The notes below the pieces were generated by a model. That model saw only the letters and a list, made by a program, of their open reading frames with translations, made no database searches and was not told the DNA's origin. Source: Melanocharis versteri (taxonomy: Eukaryota; Chordata; Aves; Passeriformes; Melanocharitidae). Taken from it: a DNA stretch of 64,000 nucleotides. The position numbers were made by a program, and so were the translations under genes. Positions 13,264-26,188 of this stretch are shown in pieces. How positions within the stretch are numbered: the stretch's first letter is position 1; every line of letters begins with the position of its first letter. Location of the stretch: the NCBI GenBank assembly GCA_013397845.1, contig VZTG01001883.1:2608304-2672303 (forward strand), in the 5' to 3' direction.

Positions 13264-13723
13264 AAGCACACAAGGAAGACATAGATCTGTTGAAATGAGT
13301 CCAGAGGAGAGCCACTAAGATGATTAAAGAGCTGGAGCACCTCTCCTATTAAGACAGGCTGAGAGAATCGGGGTTGTTCATCCTGGAGAAGGGAAGGCTT
13401 CAGGGAGACTTTCCAGTTCCTGAAGGGGCCTACTAGAAGGCTGAAGAGGGACTTTTTACAAGGACATGGGGGAATGGCTTTAAGTTGGCAGAGATAGATT
13501 CAGATTGGATATTACGAAGAAATTCTTTACTGTGAGGGTGTGAGACTGGAGCAGGCTGCCCAGAGAAGTTGTGGTTACCCCATCCCTGGAAGGGTTCAGG
13601 ACCAGGATGGATGGGGGTCTGAGAAACCTGGTCTAGTAAAAGGTGTTCCTGCTGATGGCAGGGAAGTTGGAACCAGATGATCTTTAAGGTCCCTTCCATT
13701 CCAAACCATTCCATGATTCTATG
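13264..13723 (+). mobile_element. CR1 LINE fragment, ORF2 C-terminus plus 3' UTR
   Basis: Begins within the last part of ORF2. The block GTCCAGAGGAGAGCCACTAA followed by 'ctggagcacctctcctat' encodes the VQRRA-x-KM and LEHLSY motifs typical of the CR1 reverse-transcriptase C-terminal region. It runs through the 'gcccagagaagttgtgg' block at about 13558-13574 and ends TTCCATGATTCTATG. Frame is broken, for example by the in-frame stop after the LEHLSY block, so it is not active. It is moderately diverged. Confidence 0.93.
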
Positions 13724-14624
13724 TTTAACAGTCCATTGTAACAGTTATATGAGGATACAGTACTTAATTCCAGGTCTTGGAACTGGTTCAAGCTTTGTTT
13801 ATGTGTACAGGTGTGTTTTCATTTAAATGAAATTCATTTAAATTAAATTCATGACAGAGAAATGCAATAGGAGAGACATAACATTGTTCACTTTCCTGTT
13901 CACTCTGTCCAGTTCTAAGATCACAAATTTGTATTAATTATTTGTTATTCTTTCCATATTAACTTCAGATTCAGGAGTGAACACCTATTTGTTAAGATAA
14001 CTAGGATAAAATATCCTGTTCCTACTTTCTCTCAAGGTTGATTTTACAAAAAACAATCAAATCAAATTTAAACCAATAGGAAAATAATATATTCTTAGCA
14101 AATATAAGAGATACAGGAAAAGCAACTAAAAACCTGTAGGAAAAGAACAATGTCAATGGGTAGAAGAATTTCCTTATGCAGTGTATTACTGTTCTGTGAA
14201 CTCTTCTGGAGTGGTTGATATTCAGCTGCCAAGGCCAAGAATATTTTTTTCCCCAAAGAGCATTAAATTTATCTCAGCAGACTGTCCAAGAAATTCAATT
14301 TTTTTAAGAACTGATAAAAATCTATCATTTGGCAATGATGGATGGATATGGCACTTCCCTCAGTCCAATTTCAGAGCTGAGTATAGGCAGCAATGGTAAT
14401 TCTTTTAAAAGCAAGGCACAGCAGTAAGTTGTCTCTTTCTATTAAAGTTTATATTGAACCACCAACTTGCAGAATGGCACGTCCATCAAATAAGAAATCG
14501 TAATGCATGAGCAACCTGTCCATCACTGTTTCGAAATGAACAAAGATGTTATCATCATCATCATGTTTTATATCTATCTAGTACCTTTTATTCTATACCT
14601 TAAGTTTCTATTCATGATATACAT
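13724..14624. other. Unique non-coding stretch between CR1 copies
   Basis: No gene or repeat recognised. A short (ATC) run occurs at about 14551-14562. Confidence 0.4.
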
Positions 14625-14806
14625 TTACTGGTGGAGGTATAAGGAAGAGGTTGCCCGGAGAAGTTGTGGAAGATCCCTAGAAGTGTTCGTGGCGAGGTTG
14701 AATGGTGCTTTAAGAAACCTGATATAGCGAAAAGTGTCCCTGCTCATGGCAGGACGGTTGGAAACACAGGATCTTTAAGATCCCTTCCAGTCCACACAAT
14801 TTTGTG
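14625..14806 (+). mobile_element. CR1 LINE 3' UTR fragment
   Basis: Contains the CR1 3' blocks in order: 'gaggttgcccggagaagttg' at 14647-14666, 'gtgtccctgctcatggcagg' near 14732-14754 and 'atctttaagatcccttccag' near 14771-14790. The usual TCTATGATTCT end is lost. 5'-truncated more heavily than the copy about 0.9 kb upstream in the same orientation. Confidence 0.88.
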
Positions 14807-15790
14807 TGCGGTGGTAAACTTGGTTTTCAGACTCCTTTTGGTAGGACAAGCTAAGACCCTTTTTTCTTTTTTTCTAAATGTATGTCTAAACACAACATAG
14901 GAAGAAATATTAAGGGGTGTCGTTAGGACGAATTTTCTTGATAGTATTCAGATTAAGAAAACCAATACGAAAAGCCCATATCTTTTCCTCTTGATGTTGA
15001 CTCACTATCATGAGATACAAGTATGCCTTTCCAAAGTGCTTAGTCATGTTTTTAGGGAAGAGTGCATAACGAATGTAAAGATATAGCTAGCAACCCATCT
15101 CACACCAATTACATTTGAAAAAGCTGTATGTAAGAGAGTCTGGAGACTATATGAACTATTTGGTCCTGTTTGCTTGATATATAATGTGTTGATGAAGGTG
15201 CCAGCTACCTACACCACAGATTTTATCACTACCATACAAAATTCCTGCATTGTTAATATCCTCAGTATTGAGGATGCAACGACCTTTGGAAAATAAACAT
15301 TTTCATGCTCTTTCTTCTTTACAGTAGTCTCAAAGTTGGAGTAGATCTATAATGTTGGGACAACTGAGGAATGATACAGAGGAGGATAGAATGCACTAAA
15401 CGACGTAATCACCCTTATACTTCAATTTCTACCTGATCTAGAAGAGACAATTTGTTATTTTGAACTGTCAGTCTTATATTCTTTACTAATGTTTTCTCTT
15501 TTATTTTAATCACACATAAGATAAACATAACTTATTGTAATAATGCAATACCTATTAACATTGGCTATTTCAGTCTAGGAAGATTTTTTTACATTTGTCT
15601 ACCACTATCTCATGAAAACACGAGATCAGTTTAGATTGCACAGAATAATACTTGAATAGTGTCAGAGTAATTATACCACACTCATTTGACATTTCTTGGC
15701 ATATGGAGAAGACATATTTACATTCAAGTGCTAAATTAACCAATTTCCTTAAAATAGATAAAAAGGACCCTATTGTTGTTTCATAATTTC
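14807..15790. other. Unique non-coding stretch
   Basis: No gene or repeat recognised. Confidence 0.4.
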
Positions 15791-15860
15791 TTTCTTTTTT
15801 TTTTTTTNNNNNNNNNNNNNNNNNNNNNNNNNNNNNNNNNNNNNNNNNNNNNTTTTTTTT
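15791..15860. other. Assembly gap inside a T homopolymer
   Basis: A T-rich run at 15791-15807 leads into 45 N at 15808-15852, and a T-run at 15853-15860 follows. Gap length is probably an estimate. The real sequence could be a long poly(T), that is, the tail of something inserted on the reverse strand. Confidence 0.95.
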
Positions 15861-16990
15861 AATCTAATTTAGCTGTAATTTTTCCTATCTCCTTAAAGCT
15901 CTACAACAGCTCTCTGGCTGATGTGACATGGCTACATAACAGTTCTCTTTCAGCAAAGTATTTGAAGTGTGTCTATATGCTGAAAAACTAACCTCACTTG
16001 CAAGCAGTTGATTAAGTCCCGTTATATTTGTGTTTTGAAGGACTGGGTGGGTTTATAAACTTTGAATGATAAGGTTGGACAGCTGAAAAGAGTTGTAAAA
16101 GAAAGACAATCTTCTGTTTTCTTACTTCACTTAGATACAATGGCGCTTGATTTTTTGTCACAGTTGAGTTAGCTAACTGATGTAATGCTACAAGTGATGA
16201 TAAGCATTGGGAAACCCTATCTCAATCTGTTAATCACATTTTTTTGTTGAAATTCCATCAGGAAATTAATAAAACAGACTCAGATTTTCCATATATTCTG
16301 TTGTCCTATCCTGCTTTCCCTGTTCATGATACATCAGGGACACTGCATTACTCTTCATAGGCTGTAGCTATGTCTGGAGTTAAAAGATCTCTGTATCATC
16401 TGTAAAACCTTTTCCATTTTCATATGACTTTTCATCAGCCTATGAAATAAAAATATGGAGATGAAACTTATGGGATCTCAGAAATTCTTTATTTGACATT
16501 TGAACACTAAATGTTCACTGGACCCTCTATTTCAAAGCCAAGAAAAGGTATTGCTATTATCCCAGAAATTTGTACAATACAATATTTTCTTTTCGAATGA
16601 TGTGACACTACAGTCTTGCCCCCATTCCAATTCTGTATTTTTAAACTCTCTGAGAAAGCACGTCGTAGATGACTCTGAGATATAGGGAACAATTCATAAA
16701 GTTTTAAAGAGCAAAAAATAGGTCACCAGCCATTCATTACATGCTCCTCAGATGCTGGAGTTAAAGTCAAACCTTCTTAGAAGATCTTCAGATGAGATTT
16801 TTTTCACAGAGATTTGTATTGTGCCCTCTGAATTCTGAGCAGTAGAGCACTCTTCTTTTTTTTTTTTTTTTTGTGGGAGGATGAAGAGGAGCACGTTGAA
16901 AGTAGAAATACAATTCTTGGGTGAAAAAAATCCTCCCGCTAGATCCCACACTGAACCACAGATTTTTCTGACCAAGAATATATTGGATTA
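15861..16990. other. Unique non-coding stretch
   Basis: No gene or dispersed repeat recognised. A pure T-run lies at 16856-16872, just upstream of the LTR at 16991. The reading frames that cross it are low-complexity artefacts. Confidence 0.45.
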
Positions 16991-17562
16991 TGTCATGGTT
17001 TAACCCCAGCTGAGCCCCACACAGCCACTCGCTCACTCCCTACCAGCAGGATGGGGGACAGAATCAGAAGGGTAAAAGCTAGAAAATTCATGGATTGAGA
17101 TAAAAACAGTTTAATAGGGAAAGAAACACACAAACAAGCAAAGCAAAACAACAAATTAATTCACTGCTGCCCGTGGGCAGGCAGGTGTTCAGCCACTTCC
17201 AGGAGAGCAGGGCCCCTTCACAGGTAATGGTGAATTGGGAAAACACAGTCCATCACTCTAAACATGCATCCCCCCCTCCTCCTTCCCCCCACTTTCTATA
17301 CTGAGCATGATGTCTGAATATCCCTTTGGTCAGTTTGGGTCACCTGTCCTGGCTGTGTCTCTTCTCAACCTCCCATGCACCCCCAACTTCCTCACCAGCG
17401 TGGCAGCACGGAAAGCAGAAAAGGCCGTGGCTCTGTGTAAGCCCTGCTCAGCAATAACAAATACACCTCTATATTATCATTCCTGTGTTCAGCACAAATC
17501 CTAAACACAGTCCCATGCCAGCCACTGTGAAGAAAATTAACTCTACCCCGAAAACCAGCACA
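16991..17562 (-). mobile_element. Solo LTR of an avian endogenous retrovirus, with target-site duplication
   Basis: Starts TGTCATGGTTTAACCCC and ends CCAGCACA on the + strand, so the sense strand begins TGTGCTGG and ends with CATGACA. Both ends obey TG...CA. The flanks carry a perfect 5-bp duplication, GATTA at 16986-16990 and 17563-17567. A 5-bp duplication is usual for ERV-L/class III elements and also occurs elsewhere. Reverse-strand sense is supported by ATTAAA (complement of 17110-17115) downstream of a TATA-like TATAGAAA (complement of 17293-17300). There is no internal gag-pol-env sequence next to it, so recombination between two LTRs probably removed the body. Reading frames here are chance. 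Confidence 0.92.
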
Positions 17563-20500
17563 GATTAGAAGAAGCAAATAATTCACTGAAATTCTGTGTA
17601 AATATACATAACGTGAACTAGCAGGATATGCATCATGCAGCTTATCTTGGTACTATTTAAAGTATGATAATAGTTTATGATAATATTGATACTAATTTCG
17701 GTCTCCTAGTCCTTTTTTCCTAAAATAAAATTTATTATAATTAACAGAGTATAAAAAACTATTGGCCACTCTTGATTTCTCAGAGTTTTTTTACTGCATG
17801 CTAAAACTAGGCCAGAAAAGTATCATATCGTGATCAGACATATTTCTAAATAAGTATAAACTAAGCTATTTCACAGAAAATTTAATAGTCAGTTAATCCA
17901 ACCTAAGTCACCACCACTCACACCACAGACTCTCACACTAAGGCCAGATAGGTCAGTAGTAAAAATAAAACTTTAGCCAAAGTACAAGTCATCTGCAGAG
18001 TCCAGAATGCAAAGTGGGCAGAATATTACTGTTAAGGAGAATTTAGTTTTGGCCACTGTGTGATGGATAAAATCAAAACAAATTATCACTCATTAAAAAC
18101 CTGGCTCTAATTTAATAGGCAGCAATGTTAAACAAACTCCAAAGCCTTTCACACCTGCCTCTATTTTTTGAATTAGTGTTAAATTTTTCTTGTCTTTAAA
18201 CAAGAAACATGGATGACAGTAAAGACTTCCATGAACAATGCATGAAACAGTGAATTGCCTATCATCAAGAAGTAGAGGACAACAACTGTGGCATAATAAG
18301 AATTCTGTTATAAAGGTGGAAAAAATCTTACAGAAAAAAAAAGAGTAAATGAAAAAAGCAAACAAAAATACATACATTTTAATAGACACAGTAAAGAACA
18401 TACTTTTATAGTTGATTTTATAAGATTTTAGTTAGGTTTTATTTTTTAAAGAGAAAAAATCTGAAATGTTTAAATTCTGAAAGTTCAGTTCTATAGAAAA
18501 AATCAATAAAATAAAGAATTTTATAGTTACTTTTACAGGCTTTGAAAATAGGAACAGATTTAATTCGTTCTAAGAAGCTAATGTAAACTTGTATCTTATG
18601 CATAGGGGTATTTGTTTTTCACACATTGACTTTCATTGTTTTCTACTTTCTTTCAGAGGGTCTTCTGAAAAGTTAGAGCAAATGTATAAGGAAGAAAAAA
18701 ATAATAAGTTCCCAAGCCAATATAAGGGAGTGGGGGGGAGGGGGAAATAGCTTTCCAGTATCAACAGTTATAGACCTTTTTTTCTCTTTTTCAGTAAAAG
18801 GTCTTGAGGAAAATCAATCTACGTATTAAAAGTTATGAAAGTTCTTACGACAATCATATTTGCTCTGCAAAAATAGTAATGCACACCCGTGGTTTTGAAA
18901 TAGCAAAGCTGTCTTATAGTTGAACTAATAGGACAAAAGTGGGCAATTCCCTCAACTTCAGTGAGAATTAAACTTTGAACACAGTTCATCTGGGATACTT
19001 AAAATTCTACCAGAGGAATATTGTTTTGACTGAGCCAGCAGGAGCCATGTTCAACTTCTCTCAGCTGCCAAGTGTGCATTTTAAGTCCAGAGAGAGTTTT
19101 CCCTTGCTGTGATCTATGGAAAGTTCATGAAGTTTAGTATCTCCTAGAGAAAATAACAAATTACTGTAATGGATCCAATCAGTTCTGCTCTACTGCACTT
19201 AGGAAGGAAGTTTACTTCGTAAAGATTAGGTGATAACATAAAATGTGTTTAACTTGAATCTCACACAGTGCTTTTATCCATAAATGATACAACTCCTCTA
19301 TTTGCAAAAAAATAAAAATCTCGTCCATCTTAAAATTTAGCTCTGTATGTACCTGTGCCATATTTTCTAGTAATACTTCAAAAATTGACAAGTGATTTAA
19401 AAAGTGCACTATTCTTCACTTGTCTGTAATTCTACAAAGAATTGTCCAGCTTCACAAAAGGATCTGAGAACTTAAAATACTTTAAAAACTTTCAAATAGC
19501 TAGGTATTTGAAAGGGAAGTTTTTATCCTGGACCCTGAACACAGTAATTTTTTTTTTAATTGTTATTTACTTCATTTAAAAATTCTGCTAACAACATATC
19601 TGTATATACTGTAACCCAAGTTCCTTTGTAAATCTGTTGTTATATCCTCACCCCTCCTTTTTAAGAATATTAGCTGCTATTTTTATTTTTACTAGAGGTT
19701 CACACCAGTAAACAATGTAAAAGAAGAATCAGACAGCAATACAGAGAGTACTGTATTCCCTGAGCCATATCAAGACACAAAATACCTTGCTGGTGTGGTA
19801 TGAGCAATTTACCAAGTGTTCATATTCAAATCATGTGTTAATTCTATTTAGATTTAGCTTTAATTTATTTAGGAATCAAATCTATCCCTGCCTAGAGATT
19901 TTCAATGAGAGTTGCATTAATCTCTTAAGAAGGGATTAACAGCTGTAGACAGAAGTACTCATCAAAGTTAATTTTAAAATACCGGCTATTATATTAGTCA
20001 ACCTTAGCAAATAGAATTACTGCCATTCATATCCTCCAGAAATCTTTCTCAAAGGATTCCTCCTTGTTAAAAGGGTTATTTAAAAAAAAAAAAAGTACAG
20101 AAGAAAAATGTAGGAAGGAAATAAGAGATTGCAATCACCATTTTAATTACTCTATATAATTATATATTGCTGTAATTGTTTATAAAGTCGGGTTTTATAG
20201 GAAGTAGGGCCTTTTTTTTTAAATCCAACTCTAGTCTTGTGATAACGATCATTGCTTAAAATCCAAAACATGTGCAACTTGCAATCAGCTTGATCACTTT
20301 AGGTATATACAAACTACAGTCTCAGACAGTGAAAGAATGAAACTTCAGCTGTATAGTGATGCATGGTCACAGTGCTTGCTCCAGTGAATTGGTGATGTGG
20401 GTACTAAATGAAGCTTCTCTTGACAGTTACAGCCTTATCAATTCCTATGTCTTCATCTCTTCTCTCCTGACCTACCCTCTGAACGTCTAACTTCAGAAAA

Positions 20501-20990
20501 GCCAACAGAAAGGGTGATGGCAGTCTAACTCGGTTAGATCTAGACTAAGACACAGACACTGTGCATATTCTGCAGGAGAGGAGTGTTCTGTAACACACCA
20601 GCAATGCAAATTCGTATGGTGTGAGTAGAAATTTAGACACATGTCATTCCTTCACCTGCCCTTTTAGAAACAATAGTGACCTCAGGTAGACAAGGAGCTG
20701 TGGGATGTTCTAGAAGGTCCCAAGTATGGAAACCATGAGGTCTTCAATAGAAAATGTATCTGATTATAACAGAAACACAACTAGAAAATCCTTTTCCAGT
20801 CCTTGTGTACTTCTGAAGCGGCCTTTGAGAATCCCAGGAGTGCTATTTCACAGGGATCTGGCTATGTGATCCTGTTTGCCCCCACCTGACCTGACCAAGA
20901 AGAGCAAAAGATTTGGCATTGTAATAATTTTTCTGCCAAGAGGAATAAAGTCTATGCACTTATTTTATGTATCTTGATACTCTGATAGTC
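17563..20990. other. Unique AT-rich stretch
   Basis: No gene. 18726-18744 is a G-tract with four G3 runs on the + strand. 20727-20787 is the first copy of a 61-bp sequence repeated at 21552-21612. Confidence 0.45.
20727..20787 (+). repeat. 61-bp direct repeat, copy A
   Basis: Begins TGGAAACCATGAGG. It aligns without gaps to 21552-21612, with seven mismatches (54 of 61). The two copies sit on either side of the CR1 at 20991-21457. Sequences further out do not match by eye. Confidence 0.8.
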
Positions 20991-21457
20991 TACTCTGCTC
21001 TCACAAGACCCCATATTTTATCCAGCTCTGAGGCCCCCAAAATAAGAATAATGTTGACCTGTTGAAATGGGTCCAAAGGAGGCAACAAATGTGATCAGGT
21101 GGCTGGAGCACATCTATTATAAGACAGCCTGAAAGAGTTAGGGCTGTTCAGCCTGGAGAAGAGAAGGCTCGGGGGGCCTTGTAGCAGTGTTACAGTACCT
21201 AAAGGGGCCTACAGGAAAGATGGAGAGGGACTTTTTACAAGGGTATGTACTGACAGGACATGGGTTATGGCTTCAAACTGAAGGAGGGCAGGGTTACTTT
21301 CGATATTAGCATGAAATTATTTACTGTCAAGGTGGTAAGGCACTGGAGGAGATTGCCTGGAGAAGTTGAGGAAAGTGTCCTTGGCCACGGCACGGGGGTT
21401 GGAACAAAATGATCTTTAAGGTCCCTTCCTACCCAAATTATTCTATGATTCTATGAT
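20991..21457 (+). mobile_element. CR1 LINE fragment, ORF2 C-terminus plus 3' UTR
   Basis: Opens with TACTCTGCTCTCACAAGACC and 'tccagctctgaggcccccaa', which correspond to the CR1 ORF2 region ending in the -RRA-KM and LEH motifs (here degraded: 'gtccaaaggaggcaacaaat'). It runs through 'gggactttttacaagggt', a truncated 'gattgcctggagaagttg' block and ends TTCTATGATTCTATGATT. A short deletion is visible after the 'gagaagttgagg' block, where the usual ~60 bases before 'gtgtccttggccacggcacg' are missing. Confidence 0.93.
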
Positions 21458-21551
21458 TTCCAAGTCCTGTTATATATTTACAGGTTTGTATAGACAAATT
21501 CCTCAAATCAGATGGTCTCATATCTCCCTTCCTTGTTTGTTTATACCATGC

Positions 21552-21612
21552 TGGAAACCATGAGTTCTTCAACTGGAAGTGTATCTGACTATAACAGAAA
21601 CACAACCAGAAA
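21552..21612 (+). repeat. 61-bp direct repeat, copy B
   Basis: Partner of 20727-20787, 825 bases downstream, same orientation. It starts 95 bases after the end of the intervening CR1. Confidence 0.8.
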
Positions 21613-24600
21613 TTGATTAATTCAAACAACAAGTCAAACAGGATGCAGTTTGGCTTTCTTGTTTTTTGGGATGGCTAGTGTATAGTGCTCAGCATCCAAA
21701 TATAAAATTCAGGCTCCTGACCTCAAGATCTAATTTTAAAAGCCTTTTGACAACCTTGGAAACTTAACCACTTACGGTGGAGGCTATATATACAAAATTT
21801 CATTTTAACAGATGGATATGTATGAGTAAAATTTGGTTACCTACGCACAGAGTTGATTGAGTTTTCCTTATGCCAGCAAAAATATTTACGTGCAGGACTG
21901 GAACATACACATCGGAAAGATATTCTTTAGAACTCAGACAAAGCCATAACACATCCCTAGTCTTCTGTCTCTCCTGTTCATGCTTCTGAAACAGTTCTTT
22001 ATAATCATTCATGCTACTATTCTTCTTTCAAATTCTTCCTGTAGGAACTGCCGCTTATTCTAGTTGTTTAATTACTTCAATGACTTCAATTTCAGTTAAT
22101 TACCCAGTGTATTCAATATATTCCTTAGTCTATTACCTCTTGAATGAGATTAAGACCTTGTAAAAAACTGGCAGAAAGATTGAAAAGTAATCACTCAATT
22201 TCACTTCTACAGGATAAAAAGAAGAAAACTTCAAACATTATTTTTACATAAAAAGTGCCATTTCAGAATAATCTCTTGGAAAATGTATGCAGAAAGAACC
22301 ACAATTAAAATAGTATTTATTTTATTTTCATATGACTGTTCTTAGTAGAGTGTGTATGTCATTTTGTCAGAGTTCTGCTAGTTAATATCTGAACTATTCC
22401 ATTTTATAATGGAATCTTTTTTTGAAGTATCAACTCAAAGTCACAACCACAAAATTTCCATTGCTTCTCTTTGCTCTTGAATATATACAGTCATCCTCTC
22501 CAGCCATAGCCCATATGCAGTTTTTTATGGGAAGTGTATACTGCTACTCTACATGTTTCACCTAATCCCAGCCAGTGATCAAATGTATAGAATGAAGAGA
22601 GTTGTACATCTGAAATGAATCTGGCCTGATGATTCATGTGCTATTGGTTAACACTGAATGGAATCATTTGAAGGAAATTGCTCTGGTGGCACCAGGCCAT
22701 TCAGACCACGGCTGTTGTATTTCACAGGTCTCACCCTCTCAGGATTACTTATACCTTACAGAGAAAACAACAGCTGTGTAACACATTTAGCCTCCACTGT
22801 ATAGACATATCATTGATGTTTTCCTCTTTACTGCCTACCCACAAACCATGTGTGCCAACAGCTTCCAAACGTAGTAACACCAGGAGGGTCAGAATGCATC
22901 TCAGGCTGCAGAGGGAAAGGGACAATGATAAATTTAGACTGACCTGGCTAGACTCAGGTAAGACAGACTGTGAGAATTCATTTTAAGCCCTTCTTTCTCT
23001 GGTCTTCTGCTCTTCCATCTGGATTTGGTTTATATTTCAGGATGGACTATAACTATATCTTAGCTAAGCAGAGATATAAAACCCAAATTCTAGAGTAAGA
23101 CTATCAGTCACGCAATCTGGGGACTGACTTTTCTACAGCTTATGCCCACTTATTGCAATGCAAACGCAGAATGAAATGTCGGATCAGTAGCTATTAAGTA
23201 TTACAAAACAAACTGACTTCAATGAAAGTGGGTGGTGGTCAGAGAGTTCCAAAAACTGTGCCTACTCTGACACTCACCTGAGAAAAAGCTGGTATGACCT
23301 TAGAAATCCACTTTTCTGAGCTTCCCTGTTTATTCCTACGAAATAGTTGTTAAAAACATTCTCTCTTCCATATCATAAGTAGCTTAAAACTAACCAGAAG
23401 CATAATACATTTCTGAGGAGGTAGAGGAGGTGTGGCAGAAAACAGTTACACAATAACACTGAAGAAAGACAAAGTATACATGATTTCCTATAGAGAAAAC
23501 TTGTTAAACTGGAAGAACGCTGAATGCATTTCACATGCTCTGTAAGTGAATGCTTTTAGAGCCATCCAGGAGATGCTCAGTTTGATTCACCCTTTCTTGC
23601 CATTGGTTATTGTGACAAGATGATGTGTGCTGCTAAAAAGTTCCATGCAGGCGTGGCTGTACTTCATGGATAAAAGGACGTGTTTAATGATTCTACCAAC
23701 CTGAGTGCATGTTACTGACATAATGTGAGCCAATATCAAGAATAGCTGATTTATTTTAGTGATGAGAACCGTTAGGGAAAAGTGACAAAAGAAAAGATTT
23801 TGTAAAATTGAAACAGAATAATCACACTAAAAATACAAGGTATTGAGATTTGGGTTTGATTTGATTGGTTTTGGGTTTTTTTCAAATGCTCAGTTTTAAT
23901 AAAAAGTTCACTTTCTTCACAGCTTTTTTCTATCCCCTCCAGAAATGCAAATATTGGATCTCATTAATTCAGGTGTCCTTAATTCTCCATTAAGGACATT
24001 TTTGTAATCGACAATTAGCCCTTTCAGTCAGCAGAAAACCCCCTTGCTATACTTACACACTAGTTATTTTAAATAACTTTACCTTTTTCTTCCCTTGAGA
24101 TCATGTTAAACTTGTTCAGCAATCAGCCACCCAGGCATGCACACGTAGAGCCCTAAAACATAAGAAAATGACTGGGATGGGTATGTTCTCTTTTGAGTCT
24201 GGCATCCAAACAGAAACTCATAAAAACTATCTGTATTGTAATGCCACATGAAAAGGAGCCACCCGTCTGACTAGCCAACATGTTTCTGCATCTCTGCAGA
24301 CAGCCAAGATTAGTAAATGTTTAACCACCATATTTTCAACAATGAGTCTATTCATTAGAGTTAGGAGGGGAGGCATAACTTCACCACAAAAGACTGTTGC
24401 AGTCAGGTAGTAAAACAGAGATCAATTTACAAGGCACTGGCAGAGATTGGTTGAAAAGACAGGTACATTTTCATGCACACCACAGGACTAGAAGGACTTC
24501 TCAAAGAAGAAAATTTGACAGTGACTGACATGCAGTACAGGTATAATTAATAAGAACAAGGAAACTTGAAGTCTATTTATTCTTCTTAAATATTGTCAGA

Positions 24601-24769
24601 AAAAAACCCCAGCTTTTATACTTCCAATCAAATCTTTAACAAAAATTCTTGTGTCCTTTCTTTATGAGCAGTGACAAATCTATTTTGATCTATACTTGAA
24701 AATATACTAGTTTCATGCTTGTGTATGGCAACTTTTTTTCCCCAATGCAGAAGATTATTATAAAATAAT
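21613..24769. other. Unique non-coding stretch with one weak exon-like interval
   Basis: 22728-22957 is preceded by a good 3' splice-site sequence (TGTATTTCACAG) and followed by a consensus donor (CTCAG then GTAAGA), and the frame from 22678 to 22986 stays open across it. I do not recognise the predicted peptide, and such pairs occur by chance in this much sequence. Nothing else was recognised. Confidence 0.3.
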
Positions 24770-24820
24770 AAAAACAAACAAACAAACAAATCCCCCAAAC
24801 AACAACCAAAAAACAAAACC
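24770..24820. repeat. A/C-rich tract with (CAAA)n
   Basis: Contains about four perfect AAAC units followed by 'tcccccaaacaacaacc' and A-rich sequence. Low complexity. Confidence 0.85.
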
Positions 24821-24871
24821 AGAATTCATAGATGGAGGCACAAGTTAAAATTTGAGGTCAGATTCTTTATT

Positions 24872-24912
24872 TAAAAAAACCAAAACAAAACAAGAACAAC
24901 AACAAAACAAAT
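24872..24912. repeat. A/C-rich low-complexity tract
   Basis: CCAAAACAAAACAAGAACAA-type sequence, only 50 bases from the preceding A/C tract and on the same strand. Confidence 0.8.
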
Positions 24913-26188
24913 ACAGCAAGGAAAAAAGCCTCTTTCCTGCCATAAATGTTTATCTCTGAACTTGTAGCCGTGCAAGTACACTTCTGAGTTGGTGGTTCCA
25001 TCCAGTTGGACAAGACCTTTTTAGCTTCTTATAGATAATCTTTCTCTTGTGCTTCTGATGGGAGATTGTGGAGAAATTAGTAACCAGTTGTCTGATAGAG
25101 ATATAACTGAAGCAATTTCACAAACGCAAACTGCAGATGATGATGGCAAAGTTCACAAGCAAATCCTGGAATGAATACCCCCTGGCACAGTTTTCATTTT
25201 CTTGAAACAGTTGCTGTGTTACTCTGCCCTTGCTCCTACTTCTGTGGGCAGTGTAAATCTGCACATGAATCTAAATTAAAGCGACAAGGGAAAAAACACA
25301 TTGTCTTAGATGCTTCAACAAGTTAAAGGTGTTGAATTCAGTGATGAGATTTTACAATTTTTTAAATATGTACAGATTTGAAAGCAAATTTTGACGGAAA
25401 GATACAATAATCTCTTTGCACAAGTGTGTTACTCTATTCTGGGAGTTGTTTGCTCCCTGCTATTTTTCTTTTTTGCATAGAAACATGACATGATTTCACC
25501 ATACTTGTGGTATTGCAAATATAAAAAAAGACATAATATAGATTTATATGTGCATATATGTATATGCCTCTGTAAGATGGTGAAATATTTTCACAACCAT
25601 TGTTCTGCCTTCTAAGATCAGAGAATCAAAAATATAAGAAAATAGAAAAGGTTTAAAAAAGAAGTCTGTACTTTTTAAACAATGGTTTTAAAGAGAAAAC
25701 AAAAGATTTTGAACTTTGTGATAATATCACTTTTCTATTGATTATGCGGTGCAAATCCTCCTGCTGGCATTCTTGCTTAGATTACTGTCTGAGTTGGAGA
25801 AGCATCATCCTAATTGAAGTCTTTTTTTTCTGTAGTGGTATCTTATGGAAGAGGAATGTCCATCCGCATTCTTGAGGGTTTGTGTCATTCCCTCACGTAG
25901 AGAGTCCTAGCAATCCATTTGATTACATATACCTATAACACTCTTTCAAACCCATTTGTGGACACTCCACAATATCATAGAGATGTTTGCTGACGAAAGT
26001 TTAATGCCTGTAGATACAAACACACTTCCCCCTCCAAAAGTCAAAAGCACATTGTCACACATTTTTGATAACCTGTCCTTCTCGTCACCTCTACCTGTCA
26101 GTTCCTAGGATAAGAGCAAGACCAGGAATATTGTAACCAATCTGAAGTCCCTCATTATGAGAAAGATATCAATAAACAAATAGAAGAT
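24913..26188. other. Unique non-coding stretch
   Basis: No gene or dispersed repeat recognised. Confidence 0.4.

Noticed and set aside
17307..17586. Overlapping open frames of 64-65 codons
   Set aside because: They lie wholly or mostly inside the solo LTR, on both strands, and have no viral or host protein similarity that I can see.
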